Origin: Apoderus coryli | Lineage: Eukaryota > Arthropoda > Insecta > Coleoptera > Attelabidae | Direction: 5' to 3' | Assembly (NCBI GenBank): GCA_911728435.2 | Contig: OU452216.1 | Location: 1,419,981-1,483,980, forward strand | Length of the DNA stretch: 64,000 bases | In this document: piece by piece, positions 22,928 to 34,837 of the stretch | Layout of the letters: the number at the start of each line of letters is the position of its first letter | Position numbering within the stretch: position 1 is the first letter of the stretch | Translations under genes and position numbers: made by a program | The notes under the pieces: model-generated | Told to the model about the DNA's origin: nothing | What the model saw: only the letters and a program-made list of their open reading frames with translations | Databases searched by the model: none

Positions 22928-24092
22928 TGTTATTTATTATTATTATTAGTTCAGACAGTAAGCGGTGAAACTGATGAGACTGGCGCCCGATTTGTAAAAG
23001 ATAAAACTCGGCTCAGTGTATAAAAACACGACGATTTACTATAACGAGTAGTGGATCATGCAGCTGCCCCGATCTTTAAGCGTAATGTCCAGTCTGTTCT
23101 TAAAACTATTCACTGTTGGCGCTGACACAACCTCCTCCGACATATCATTCCACGCATATACCACTCTATTTGATAGAAAGTTTCTTCGAGCGAGCTTGGC
23201 GCATCTTTCGTTGCACAATTTCTTGCTGTTACCACGTAGGCTCGGATTTCTATTAAGATGAAAGAGATCCAAGTTTGTTGTGTAATGTCCGCTAAGAACC
23301 TTATACGTCTGCATCAAGTCGCCACGACGACGCCTTTCTTGAAGCGTTGTTAAGTTCAAAGCTCTTAGGCGATATTCATATGGCAGGTGGCACAGCGCTT
23401 GTGGAAGCTTGGTAAATCTTCTCTGAACTCTCTCCAAAGCCTCAATATCCTTAACAAAATAAGGAGACCATACACTATTGGCATATTCCAGGCTCGGCCT
23501 GACAAACGACTTGTACAGCTTCAGAACCATGTCATTGGACCTTGATCCCAATGCTTTCCGTATCAAATACCACAATTTGTTGGCCTTCTTCACTACCGCC
23601 GAGACATGGATTTCCCATTTTAAATCATTGGTAATAATCACGCCAAGATCCTTTTGCTGGAGAGTTGGTCTTAATTCGTGTCCACCAAGGGTGTAGGATA
23701 TTTCGGGGTTATTTGGTCCCAAATGGAGGACTGTACATTTATCCAAATTCAAACTCATCAGCCAAGTTGATGACCAAGTCATCACTCTGTCGAGATCGGT
23801 CTGGAACACCTCAGCACTCTGCAGCGGATCACAAAACAGCTTAGAGTCATCAGCAAAGAAACTTGTATTTGCATTTATATTGCCCGTCAGATCCGATATG
23901 TAAACCAGGCACCCCGCTGTGGACCGGCAGTCTACGGGAAATCGAACTATTCGCCCTAACCTGGAAACTTCTTCCTCTAAGGAAACCCTCAATCCATCGC
24001 AGGAGTTCTCCGCGAATACCATAATGTTCCACCTCCAATAGCAGACGAGCGAATGGCACCTTATCAAATGCCTTCTCAGATTCCAGAAATTA
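22928..24092 (-). pseudogene. CR1/Rex1-like LINE, 3' end of RT, 5'-truncated and frameshifted
   Basis: Reading right to left: KAFDKVPFARLL (RT motif A, catalytic D, about 24075), RWIEGFLRGRSFQVR, then HSGVP at about 23915. There a deletion removes the usual QGSVLGPLLF of motif B and shifts frame into LVYISDL. The second frame (about 23910 to 23039) is open and holds FADDSKLF (motif C, catalytic DD intact), DLGVIITNDLKW, RPSLEYANSVWSP, ERVQRRFTKL and RRRRGDLMQTYKVLSG, all typical of CR1/Rex1-type pol ends. After the stop a short 3' UTR ends in a (TAA)n-like tail at about 22938-22950. The 5' end stops at about 24092 just before motif A, a usual 5' truncation. Residues before LVYISD in the long frame (23911-24067) are an out-of-frame shadow. 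Confidence 0.85.
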
Positions 24093-24496
24093 AATGTTAT
24101 TTAGGTATTGTGCCAATTGATATACTCGTACTGTGGTTTTCGTCACGGATATCATACCCACGAAGGACGAAAAGATTGTTGCGTTGAATGCAAAGAGGCT
24201 GACGCTCCGTCATAAAGTGATATTGCGATTCAGTGCGTCGTGAGTCAGAAGGCTAGATTTTTAAGGGTAAAAGAGAAATGAGATTATCTGAAGTGAAGAT
24301 CAGTTCAGGCAACATTGGAAGAAAAAGAAAGACAACACCATGAGAACGAGTAAGATGGACCGAAGAGAAGCAAGTGACTAGCTGTAACAAGAATTAGCAG
24401 CATCAGTAGCAGGAGGACAAAGAAACGTCTTCCTGCCCGCATGAAGAAACAGCGGGCCTCCGTGCCAGCAAGTACTCCCAGTTCACTACACAAGAC
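24093..24496. other. No gene recognised
   Basis: Mixed-composition DNA, somewhat less AT-rich than its surroundings. It may be the degenerate upstream part of the transposase scrap that follows, but no motif can be named. Confidence 0.35.
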
Positions 24497-24583
24497 TGGA
24501 CGATGGTTTTATTAACAGATGAAGCGCACTTTATACTCCAGGGACCGTGTTTAAATTTCTCAGGAAGTTTTGAAACGATCGCT
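24497..24583 (+). pseudogene. Tc1/mariner transposase scrap, first catalytic motif
   Basis: A 29-codon frame WTMVLLTDEAHFILQG carries the TDEAHF motif around the first catalytic Asp of mariner-type transposases, followed by residues that usually read TLxGxVNxQN. It ends at a TAA. Neither the second nor the third Asp motif follows. Confidence 0.6.
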
Positions 24584-27234
24584 TAAATTGACCAAACAAA
24601 TTGGTGGAGTGTCTAAGGAGGAGCAGTTCTTCACCATATTGAAATATTTCCAGAGCATGAATATAATTGCCCCGTTGATAATTAAGGGCCATTTGCAAAG
24701 CTAAAGCAAAATCGACTGCACTATAATGGTAGAAGAATTTTTATTTGACATGATTATTTACCACAAAATTGGCATAATGCCATACTGAAATTGTAAGAAG
24801 CTATAGAATTTATATACATATTATGTTAAATTTCATTCTATTTAATATCTTATTTCCTCCTGTTTAAAACAACATTCATTTACTTGCAGACTAAAGTGAC
24901 AAAACTCCCAGCAGATACCTGTCGGTTCCATGCGGAAAATTCCAAATGACTTTCAATAATTTATGTACGATTTCTCACATTTCTTGTTTGCTGGAACACA
25001 AAACATCAGTCATGCATTAAATGGCCTTGTGTAAAGAGAATCTGTATAGCCAAAGGTTACCTTCAAAGTTTTAGTTGCAGTACGAGCATAAAGCAAACGG
25101 TGTATTCCGATTGCCTTTCAACTCTTGAATAAACCAATTTTAATTTGGCTTCATGAGATATAACGTTCCTCTAAGATTTCTTATTGTTCTCTTTTCGTAT
25201 TTTTAAATGTGACCTTTAGAATTTATATTTTCAAATATTGTTTTGACGGAGATCTACAGAAATTTTATCGTTATCAATTTGTGTCCGCTATAGAGCTGGG
25301 TACAGAAGGGTTGTGGTGAATCGGTGCAATCGTACTTTTCTGTCCATTTTTTCTTCAGTTGTACTATATTCGATTATTTTGTTCATCTTCATTACTGCAC
25401 CTTATCAATTTATCAAGGTCTTAAACTTAAACGCATTTAGTATGTATTGAAGGTCCTCCGCGTATTGAAGCCCAATGACTGATGTGGATACGATCTTCGT
25501 CCCAGCTAGTAGTCTACGAAGGCTGAAGAGTCCGCTGCATCTTTAGATGTACAAGTTGCTCTGATAGAAAGCTTCTTTATCTCGTCACTGCTCTGGAAAC
25601 GAGTTGCGCACGTACTATTCGATCGCAGCATTGTCTTGAAAGCACTGGAGTTTTCCAGAGGGTGAGAACGACAACTCGAATAGACTTTTGTTACCATAAG
25701 CAGCTACTGACGCAATCTGGACTAGTAATGCACCGATAGCCCTTCACCAACTTACTGACTGCTAATGTATTCATGGGTTATCTGTGCAGAACGCCGTTTA
25801 TGACTCTCATTTTGCATTTTACACAAACTTCAAAGAGTTTTGAGTTTTCTGAATTTTTTAACTCATCTTCAATATTGAATTTGGCGATCTGGATCATCTT
25901 CATTAAGTTTATGTACGAGATGAATTTTATAAGGATGAACTCGATCTTTTTTTTTTCACTAGTATGTTAAGTTGGATCCATAGTTACATGCACAAAGATT
26001 GCAACGTGTTCAAACCAACCTCATTAGTGACTGTGTGCTTCTTTTGTTTAAGAACGGTTGTAGTTTCTTTGAATTAATTTAGAGACGGGGATGCCTTTCA
26101 TTGAACATACTTGCAGTTGTCCTGGCGAGTTCATTGTTTTAATATAGAGCATAACAATGTCAGATTTTTGTATGGAATATTTTAATCAATTTAAAATCAT
26201 GACAAAACTACCTGCAAAATTCTAAATAACGTATTGTTATCAACACTTTGGCAATCATTCGATTTATTTTATTATTGCCAAGAGAATCGAATTGCTTTAA
26301 AGTATAATATTTCTTTTAAATAGGTCACCCGATATACAAGACTAAACGAACTATTGAACTAAAAAACACATTTATTCACGTTTCTGAGAGAGAACGAGAT
26401 ATGCAAAACTTGGCATCTCTAATTGAATGAAAAATGATACGACCACTTGGGAGGAAAGAAGTCATGTAACATATCAGAAGTTATCATAAGCATTCTCAAT
26501 AATATGTTATATTTATTCAAGTTGTTGTAATTAAGAGATTGATGGTATGATATGGCCATCGAATATTAACTATAGACAAGAAGGTCCACTAGAGGCTGAA
26601 AACGGCATCGACTCGTCGCATTTCCAGCTCATTTCTGGCCCGCTACTATATATACTATAAGATACTATAACTATAAGCGCGGCGAATTGCTTTGTACCCA
26701 CGTACATCAGACGTATCGACACGATGAGAACTAACTGTCTATTATTTTAACTGTGATATGGCTGTGCGTTAGTGTCAAAAGGAATACACCGGAGAGTTCT
26801 CTCAAGTTTTTCGCGCACCGGTAAAGCTGGTTTCCGAACAGTGTAGGTTTACACGGTATCAGCCAAAACTATGATTTAATGCTGAGACGGTATTTTCTGC
26901 AAGACTAATAATGCAACACAACCATTGTAAGAGTTTAGCTACAGGGTAATAGTGAGCGATTTTTAATTTTAGAGTTTTATATTGTGCATATAGAGATATA
27001 ATAGATTGTGTGAGGCATAATGTATAATACAAGTTGTTGTTGAGGAACTCAATAATATGGTATTTATGTGGAAGGCGGCGATCTACGAAAGTTTCGATTT
27101 GTTGATAAGGTTTCAAAATAAATTATATGATATCCTTGCCAATGTTTTGAGAAACGTTCTGAATACTAAGTGTGTAATATTTAATAAATATTCGTTGGAT
27201 CCTTCTTGAGCAATTCGAGCATCAAAAATTTTAT
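24584..27234. other. 2.6 kb with no recognisable gene
   Basis: Only short frames, for example 25506-25697 minus, 25773-25970 plus and 26859-27116 minus, with no known motifs. Composition is closer to random AT-rich DNA than to the repeat clusters. No tandem repeats and no terminal repeats were seen. Confidence 0.4.
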
Positions 27235-27575
27235 TAAATTTATCTTTTTACAGAAAAACACTTAGTTAAGTTAAGATCAAGTTGATTTTGAGTGCACCAG
27301 TGAAGCAGGACATGTTAATCAGTCTGTAAGTAAAGACAGTCAAAAGCTGAAGAAATTAATGAGTAAGGAGCGACATTTTACGTCATTAATAAAACACATA
27401 AATAAGAGGGGACCAAAGACAGAGCCTTGGGACACCTCAGCTGTTGCACCTTAAACCACGATACAGAAGAAGAACAAAATCTTCTGTCTGGGAAATCTTA
27501 AAAGATTAATAGACAATCCATGTTTTCAAATAGGTGGTGGACACAATTGATTTTTCTATATTGTAAGCAGACCAT
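27235..27575 (-). pseudogene. LINE reverse transcriptase scrap around motif B
   Basis: On the minus strand from about 27450 to 27385 the frame reads SQGSVFGPLLFMCFIND, the RT motif B block (usually SGVPQGSVLGPLLF). A frameshift just upstream joins it to NS-stop-GVP in the next frame. Preceding residues FPRQKILF fit the strand before motif B. The YADD box, which would follow about 20 residues later, is not readable. It is a scrap of a Jockey/CR1-like element distinct from the one at 22928-24092. Confidence 0.6.
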
Positions 27576-27757
27576 TCCCAACTCTATAGGGTACAAAATA
27601 TGTTGTGTTCATCACGAAGTACGTGGCAAGCGCCCTCTAGGAACTACTTCAAATTTCTCAGCCTCATAAATCTTGCTGTTTCATTTTTGAATTGAATATC
27701 TTCAGCCGCTCTAAAGGTCGCCATAGACACACATGCTTGTAGTACATTTTACTTGTT
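27576..27757. other. Left flank of cluster 2
   Basis: Unique DNA ending TTTTACTTGTT immediately before the first head. The final TTGTT matches the last five bases of every repeat unit, which is either target preference or a remnant. Confidence 0.5.
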
Positions 27758-27808
27758 ACATATAATAACGAGCGTACAGTCCGTCTTTGTCGAAAATGAG
27801 GAAAAAAA

Positions 27809-27856
27809 GCACAAAGTTGTGTGCGAATAAACGCAAAGGAACGCCGGAGGCGTTCC
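27809..27856. other. 5' head hairpin pair, second loop GGA (unit 7)
   Basis: GCACA/TGTGC, then GGAACGCC-GGA-GGCGTTCC at 27838-27856, as in unit 5. Confidence 0.85.
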
Positions 27857-29711
27857 AACAGTGATTCCTATATGGCAACTTTATTTTTTGCATCACCCGA
27901 TAGGCTATATATCAAAGCTGATTGAATGCATTAAAATTATGTATTTTATTCATTTATTTACCTGTGCAGAAACGATATTTTAGCGTGACAAGGAGGTGAA
28001 TACGATTTTCTACGAGGAAATTCAAGAAAAAAGCATTATAAAGTACTGCTATTACTTTGAAATAAATACCTATTTTGGTGCTGTGTTTAGGTACAAAAAC
28101 AATTTTAAAGCATATTTGGTACGCCACTGTGCCTTTTCCATATCCTATAATTTTCAATTATTGCGTTTTTCGTTCATTTTTATTAATCTATCAAACCTTA
28201 AATGCGACTGGTATATTCCTTAAAATTGACAAATCTAATTTAGTTCAGCTGTCACACATAACGTTCTTTTACATTTTTCCAAATAAATATACAATGACAC
28301 TCTTTAAAAACACATGTTAAATATAAAGAACAAAATTTAAAAGACACTGATATACGCAGCATTTGCAATATTACTTACAAAATGTGCGAAAAACCACATA
28401 AAATCATACCGATGACACCCATTTTTGCCTTCAATATAGAGGCGACACTAACGACCACCACACAGGAAATGAACATTATGTTTCATTTGGCTATGATGCC
28501 TATCCTTTTCACAAACAAACACATTCAAATTCTTTCATCCATTGCAATTGAAAATAATACATACATACATAACCTATAAAATACTGCCATGAACAGTGAA
28601 GGCTTATCTAATTTTTTAACAACTGCTTTAATTCCAAATCTAATTATCCCAGAGAGTGATTTTGCAGAATGTGGCCCAATATGGCAACAATGGCGCACAT
28701 CGTTTTCGATTCGACTTATTTCGTGATCAGTCACTCCAATTTTGCAAATGGCCACTCATCATAAACTTCCGCAAAGAACAACAACAATAAACACAAATTA
28801 TCGAAATGAGTAAACAACAGTAGTAAATATAGCAAAAAACACTTGCACAGTAAGTAATTTAATACAAATACATAATATTCCATATTTCAGACAAATAGGT
28901 ATATCATGCCGTCTATACCTAAAATGTAGTACATTCGTTGTTGTTAGCTACCTACTAGGTATATTATGATCAAAACAAACAGGCTAACATTCTTAAAATT
29001 AAAACATTATACCTACCACATCACAACCGTAAGTAACAAATACAAACAACATATTATTGTTATTCCAAAGTGATAGATACAGAAATATACAAAAACAATG
29101 CAAGTAAGTAAGTACCTACTTACTTATTCTCTATCTGAAAATACCAACAATTACAATTAAGGTTCGCCATTTATCAGGAAGAATCTGTTTGAGATACCTT
29201 ATTATGTCGTTTATATTGTACTTATTAATGAAGTTTATAAAAAGGAAGGTAGGTACATTATTATTATTATTTAGATTTGTTTGAAACTAAACTAAAGGTT
29301 ACTAGGTCAATTTCATCTTATTGATCTCGGTCAGGGTTGTTTCCAAATAACTAATGACGTACGTACCTACTTAGCTGACTAATTTTATTATAGATTTACA
29401 ATTTTCGTTTTAAACCTAACTTTATCTGTTTAATTAACTAAATTTAGTATTTTATATTAATAATAGGTACTTATTTTTCTGGTAATTATCTATTTCTTAT
29501 AATCTTGATCATATATACATTAGTAGTTTTTATAACAGGTTCTCCATTCGTCAAGAAAGTAGATATTCATACGTACGTCGCTACTAGACTCCTATAATAC
29601 ATCAGGTGTTGAAGGGCAGCAACCAACTACGTACATTAGGACAGTGTTGCCTACGTTATCTGTTATAAAAAGGGCAAAGCAATAAATTTCAGAGTTTTTT
29701 AGATTAGTTGA

Positions 29712-31125
29712 TGAAATTTTTTGATTTCTTTAGATTTCAAATTAAGTTTTCTGTGAAAGTTAAACTATAGGGTCAAATATATATACAGGGTGAATCAAAA
29801 ATGTATTTCTTTTTTTTTTATGGTCAAAAAAGTTATATTTTGAATAATTTTTTGATTTCTTTAGATTTCAAATTAAGTTTTCTGTGAAAGTTAAACTATA
29901 GGGTCAAATATATATACAGGGTGAATCAAAAATGTATTTCTTTATTTTGTTATGGTCAAAAAAGTTATATTTTGAATAATTTTTTGATTTCTTTAGATTT
30001 CAAATTAAGTTTTCTGTGAAAGTTAAACTATAAGGTAGAATATATATACAGGGTGAATCAAAAATGTATTTCTTTATTTTGTTATGGTCAAAAAAGTTAT
30101 ATTTTGAATAATTTTTTGATTTCTTTAGATTTCAAATTAAGTTTTCTGTGAAAGTTAAACTATAGGGTCAAATATATATACAGGGTGAATCACAAATGTA
30201 TTTCTTTATTTTGTTATGGTCAAAAAAGTTATATTCTGAATAATTTTTTGATTTCTTTAGATTTCAAATTAAGTTTTCTGTGAAAGTTAAACTATAAGGT
30301 AGAATATATATACAGGGTGAATCACAAATGTATTTCTTTATTTTGTTATGGTCAAAAAAGTTATATTTTGAATAATTTTTTGATTTCTTTAGATTTCAAA
30401 TTCAGTTTTCTGTGAAAGTTAAACTATAGGGTCAAATATATATACAGGGTGAATCAAAAATGTATTTCTTTATTTTGTTATGGTCAAAAAAGTTATATTT
30501 TGAATAATTTTTTGATTTCTTTAGATTTCAAATTAAGTTTTCTGTGAAAGTTAAACTATAGGGTCAAATATATATACAGGGTGAATCACAAATGTATTTC
30601 TTTATTTTGTTATGGTCAAAAAAGTTATATTTTGAATAATTTTTTGATTTCTTTAGATTTCAAATTAAGTTTTCTGTGAAAGTTAAACTATAGGGTCAAA
30701 TATATATACAGGGTGAATCAAAAATGTATTTCTTTATTTTGTTATGGTCAAAAAAGTTATATTTTGAATAATTTTTTGATTTCTTTAGATTTCAAATTAA
30801 GTTTTCTGTGAAAGTTAAACTATAGGATCAAATATATATACAGGGTGAATCACAAATGTATTTCTTTATTTTGTTATGGTCAAAAAAGTAATATTTTGAA
30901 TAATATTTTGATTTCTTTAGATTTGAAATTAAGTTTTCTGTGAAAGTTAAACTATAAGCTCAAATTTATATACGGGGTGAACCAAAAATGTATTTCTTTA
31001 TTTTGTTATGGTCAAAAAAGTAATATTTTGAATAATTTTTTGATTTCTTTGGGTTTCAATTGAAGATTTCTTTGAAAGTTAAACTATATGCTCCTAGAGG
31101 TTATCTACGAGGTGACTCAAAAATG
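29712..31125 (+). repeat. Minisatellite array, beta type (unit 7)
   Basis: About ten 131-132-bp beta units with two small variants before the marker (GGGTCAAATATATA or AAGGTAGAATATATA). It ends in a diverged unit with TCAATTGAAG and CTACGAGGTGACTC, a version shared only with unit 8. Confidence 0.95.
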
Positions 31126-31433
31126 TTTCTATTTATTTTCAATAATAGATAGAAACATTTTCAGATTTTCAGCTCTGGCAATACTTTTTTTTAATTATTT
31201 TTTTTGTAATTTTTTTTTTTGAAAAATTTTTTTTTTCGAAATTTTTTTTTTTAAATTTTTTTTTTAAAATTTTTTTTTTTGAAATTTTTTTTTTTTTTAA
31301 TTTTTTTTTGACTTTTTTTTTTTTAATAGAAACATTTTTTTCCTTGAAATTTTTTTTTTTTATTTTTTTTTTTCATTTTTTTTATAACCCTCAATGACTT
31401 TTTTTATAGATAAAACTACCACAAACCAACTGG

Positions 31434-31453
31434 GAAATCCCGCAAGGGATTTC
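31434..31453. other. 3' subterminal hairpin, loop GCAA (unit 7)
   Basis: Stem GAAATCCC/GGGATTTC with a four-base GCAA loop (GNNA form); TTGTT at 31454-31458. Confidence 0.85.
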
Positions 31454-31510
31454 TTGTTAATATATACTAACGAGTGATCTTCGCGTTTCTTTCTAAAATG
31501 AGGAAAAAAA

Positions 31511-31558
31511 GCACAAAGTTGTGTGCGAATAAACGCAAAGGAACGCCGGAGGCGTTCC
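31511..31558. other. 5' head hairpin pair, second loop GGA (unit 8)
   Basis: GCACA/TGTGC, then GGAACGCC-GGA-GGCGTTCC at 31540-31558. Confidence 0.85.
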
Positions 31559-33730
31559 AACAGTGATTCCTATATGGCAACTTTATTTTTTGCATCACCC
31601 GATAGGCTATATATCAAAGCTGATTCAATGCATTAAAATTATGTATTTTATTCATATATTTACCTGTGCAGAAACGATATTTTAGCGTGACAAGGAGGTA
31701 AATACGATTTTCTACGAGGAAATTCAAGAAAAAAGCATTATAAAGTACTGCTATTACTTTGAAATAAATACCTGTTTTGGTGCTGTGTTTAGGTACAAAA
31801 ACAATTTTAAAGTTACGTACAAGCATATTTGGTACGCCACTGTGCCTTTTCCATATCCTATATTTTCAATTATTGCGTTTTTCGTTCATTTTTATTAATC
31901 TATCAAACCTTAAATGCGACTGGTATATTCCTTAAAATTGACAAATCTAATTTAGTTCAGCTGTCACACATAACGTTCTTTTACATTTTTCCAAATAAAT
32001 ATACAATGACACTCTTTAAAAACACATGTTAAATATAAAGAACAAAATTTAAAAGACACTGATATACGCAGCATTTGCAATATTAATTACAAAATGTGCG
32101 AAAAACCACATAAAATCATACCGATGACACCCATTTTTGCCTTCAATATAGAGGCGACACTAACGACCACCACACAGGAAATGAACATTATGTTTCATTT
32201 GGCTATGATGCCTATCCTTTTCACAAACAAACACATTCAAATTCTTTCATCCATTGCAATTGAAAATAATACATACATACATAACCTATAAAATACTGCC
32301 ATGAACAGTGAAGGCTTATCTAATTTTTTAACAACTGCTTTAATTCCAAATCTAATTATCCCAGAAAGTGATTTTGTAGAATGTGGCCCAATATGGCAAC
32401 AATGGCGCACATCGTTTTCGACTCGACTAATTCCGTGACCAGTCACTCCAATTTTGCAAATGGCCACTCATCATAAACTTCCGCAAAGAACAACAACAAT
32501 AAACACAAATTATCGAAATGAGTAAACAACAGTAGTAAATATAGCAAAAAACACTTGCACAGTAAGTAGTTTAATACAAACACATAATAGGTATTCAATA
32601 TTTCAGGCAAACATTTGTTGTTAGCTACCTACTAGGTATATTACGATCAAAACAAACAGGTTAATATTTTTAAAATTAAAACATTATACCTACCACATCA
32701 CAACCGTAAGTAACAAATACAAACAACATAATATTGTTATTCCAAAGTGATAGATACAGAAATATACAAAAACAATGCAAGTAAGGAAGTACCTACTTTT
32801 ACCCGAGATCTATCACTGGCAACAAACAATTACAAGTAGAGTTATTTTTTTTATTAATGAAGTCTATAAAAAGGCCACAATCCAGCTACATAAATATGCT
32901 TTTAACAACGTGAGTACTTTGTAAAACTAAGTATCTACTATTTACTGAAACTTATTCTCGATCAGAAAATACCAACAATTACAATTTACAGTTTTTATAA
33001 TCCATTTATCAGGAAGAATTTGTTTGAGGTATGTCGTATATGTTGTACTTATTAATGAAGTTTATAAAAAGGAAGGTAGGTACATTATTATTATTATTTA
33101 GATTTGTTTGAAACTAAACTAAAGGTTACTAGGTCAATTTCATCTTATTGATCTCGGTCAGGGTTGTTTCCAAATAACTAATGACGTACGTACTTAGCTG
33201 ACTAATTTTATTATAGATTTACAATTTTCGTATTATACCTAACTTTACCTGTTTAATTAATTAATTAAATTTAGTATATTATATTAATAAAATAAATGTT
33301 GTACTATTTTAGGACAGCTAAAATAAAGGTTACTAGGTCAATTTCATCCGGTCAGGGTCAGGATAGTTTCCAAATAACTAACGACGTACGGTACTTAGCT
33401 GGCTAATTTTATACAAAGGTTCTCCATTCGTCAAGAAAGTAGATATTCATACGTACGTCGTTACTACATTCCTATAATAGATCAGGTGGTGAAGGGTAGC
33501 ATAACCAACTACGTACATTAGGACAGTGTTGCCTACGTTATCTGTTATATAAACGGATTTCACAATATCTGTAGGTGCATACTTACGCTGGCTGCATGTG
33601 AATTAAAGCAGTATTATTTGTCTTTGTTTATCTCATTGCGTGACAAATTTTGCTTCACTTTATCACAAATATTCGCAGCTTGATATAAGTGGACTTATTG
33701 TCATCTGTGGAACAATGCTATTATTTAAAA

Positions 33731-33803
33731 TGACGTCATACGTACGACGTACGTATCTAAGCTAAGACCGAGAGAATTTGATCATATGTTTTGGATGACG
33801 TCA
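33731..33803. promoter_or_regulatory. Two TGACGTCA sites and an ACGT palindrome (unit 8)
   Basis: Full CRE-type palindromes TGACGTCA lie at 33731-33738 and 33796-33803. Between them is a 9+1+9 palindrome, left arm ATACGTACG (33738-33756). The block is duplicated in unit 10 (45616-45683). TGACGTCA is the consensus for CREB/ATF-type factors. Whether it acts here is unknown. Confidence 0.3.
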
Positions 33804-34837
33804 TATTGTTTATCTTACGATTTATTTACCAAAAAATTAGGGTTTCTTTTTTAATTTACAAATTCCACTACTAAATTAAATTAAAATGCCTACATTTAGT
33901 TTTAATTTCCTGATACCGAATTTATTCTTACGTTACAAATAACTGGATAAAATACAAGTCTCATTACCTACCTACCTACCTGTTTTTGTCCAAAAACTAA
34001 TTACAGATGATGACCTAGATCAAAAACATTCAATGAAACAAAATAGGTACGTAATTTTGTTAAGTTTAAGTCTTAAAGTAAGTATAGCCATTATATATAT
34101 TCATATAAATAGCACAGAATAAATAATATTCTGTGTAAATAGTACTTATCATGGTTTTATACAAAAATTATAAACCGTAAACACAACAAATCAATATAGA
34201 ATTAACTACACTTTTTATTTTATACACCACGTATTATTATTATTAGCGGATGCTGACGACCAAATTTCCATTTCCAAATTGATTTCTGTCTCTTGCCTGT
34301 AGGTCCATATTTTGAATGCTTCAAGTTATTTCGTTTTTTTTTTAAGTTACCGCCTAAGCGAGTACTAACTATTATTGGCCTCTTGCCCTTTCACAGTAGG
34401 ATACAGCCAGCACAGTTTATTTTTATCAAATATAGTTACAATGCATACTACTACTGTTTACTTTTAACCTCCAAGCCCCATAATATAACCTATTTATTTA
34501 TGACGTGAAATAGAAGTGTCAACCAAACAAAAATAAGGGACACCAACGTCAGAACAAAATTCTGCCAAATTATGACAAACCAACGAAGCCAAAATAGATA
34601 GACAGATAGTCCTAAAATCAACGTCCGCCGCTATTAACGTTAACGTTAATTGAACACCAACGATTTTCAAATAGACAGATGTGGTAGGTTTATAAAATGA
34701 TGATCGGCAGCCATTTTTAGGCTAGCAGATTTAAAATACCAAACTAATATATTTATAGTAGGTATTTAGTATAAAATTTTTTAAGGACAAAAAAGGAATA
34801 TTTTCTTTAAAAGAGAAATTTTTAGCATAGGCTTTAA

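Larger units (their letters stand above)
27758..31458 (+). mobile_element. Tandem repeat element, unit 7, first of cluster 2 (class III body)
   Basis: Starts ACATATAATAACGAG after unique flank, so this defines the left border of the element to within a few bases. The head tip GCGTACAGTCCGTCTTTGTC is joined to the GGAACGCC-type hairpin (27838-27856). The body is class III (about 27880-29700), sharing most of its sequence with unit 8. Beta minisatellite 29712-31125, T runs about 31191-31382, 3' hairpin 31434-31453. The equivalent of the small ORF is broken by TAG in the head. The frames at 28382-28579 and its twin in unit 8 are identical because the DNA is. Confidence 0.75.

Noticed and set aside
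23911..24067. First 52 residues of the 342-residue minus frame as part of RT
   Set aside because: They are out of frame; the true RT residues there (RWIEGFLRGRSFQVR) are in the adjacent frame, with a deletion at the junction.
28382..28579. 65-residue frame identical at 32094-32291
   Set aside because: Identical because units 7 and 8 share the body; no motif and no support independent of duplication.
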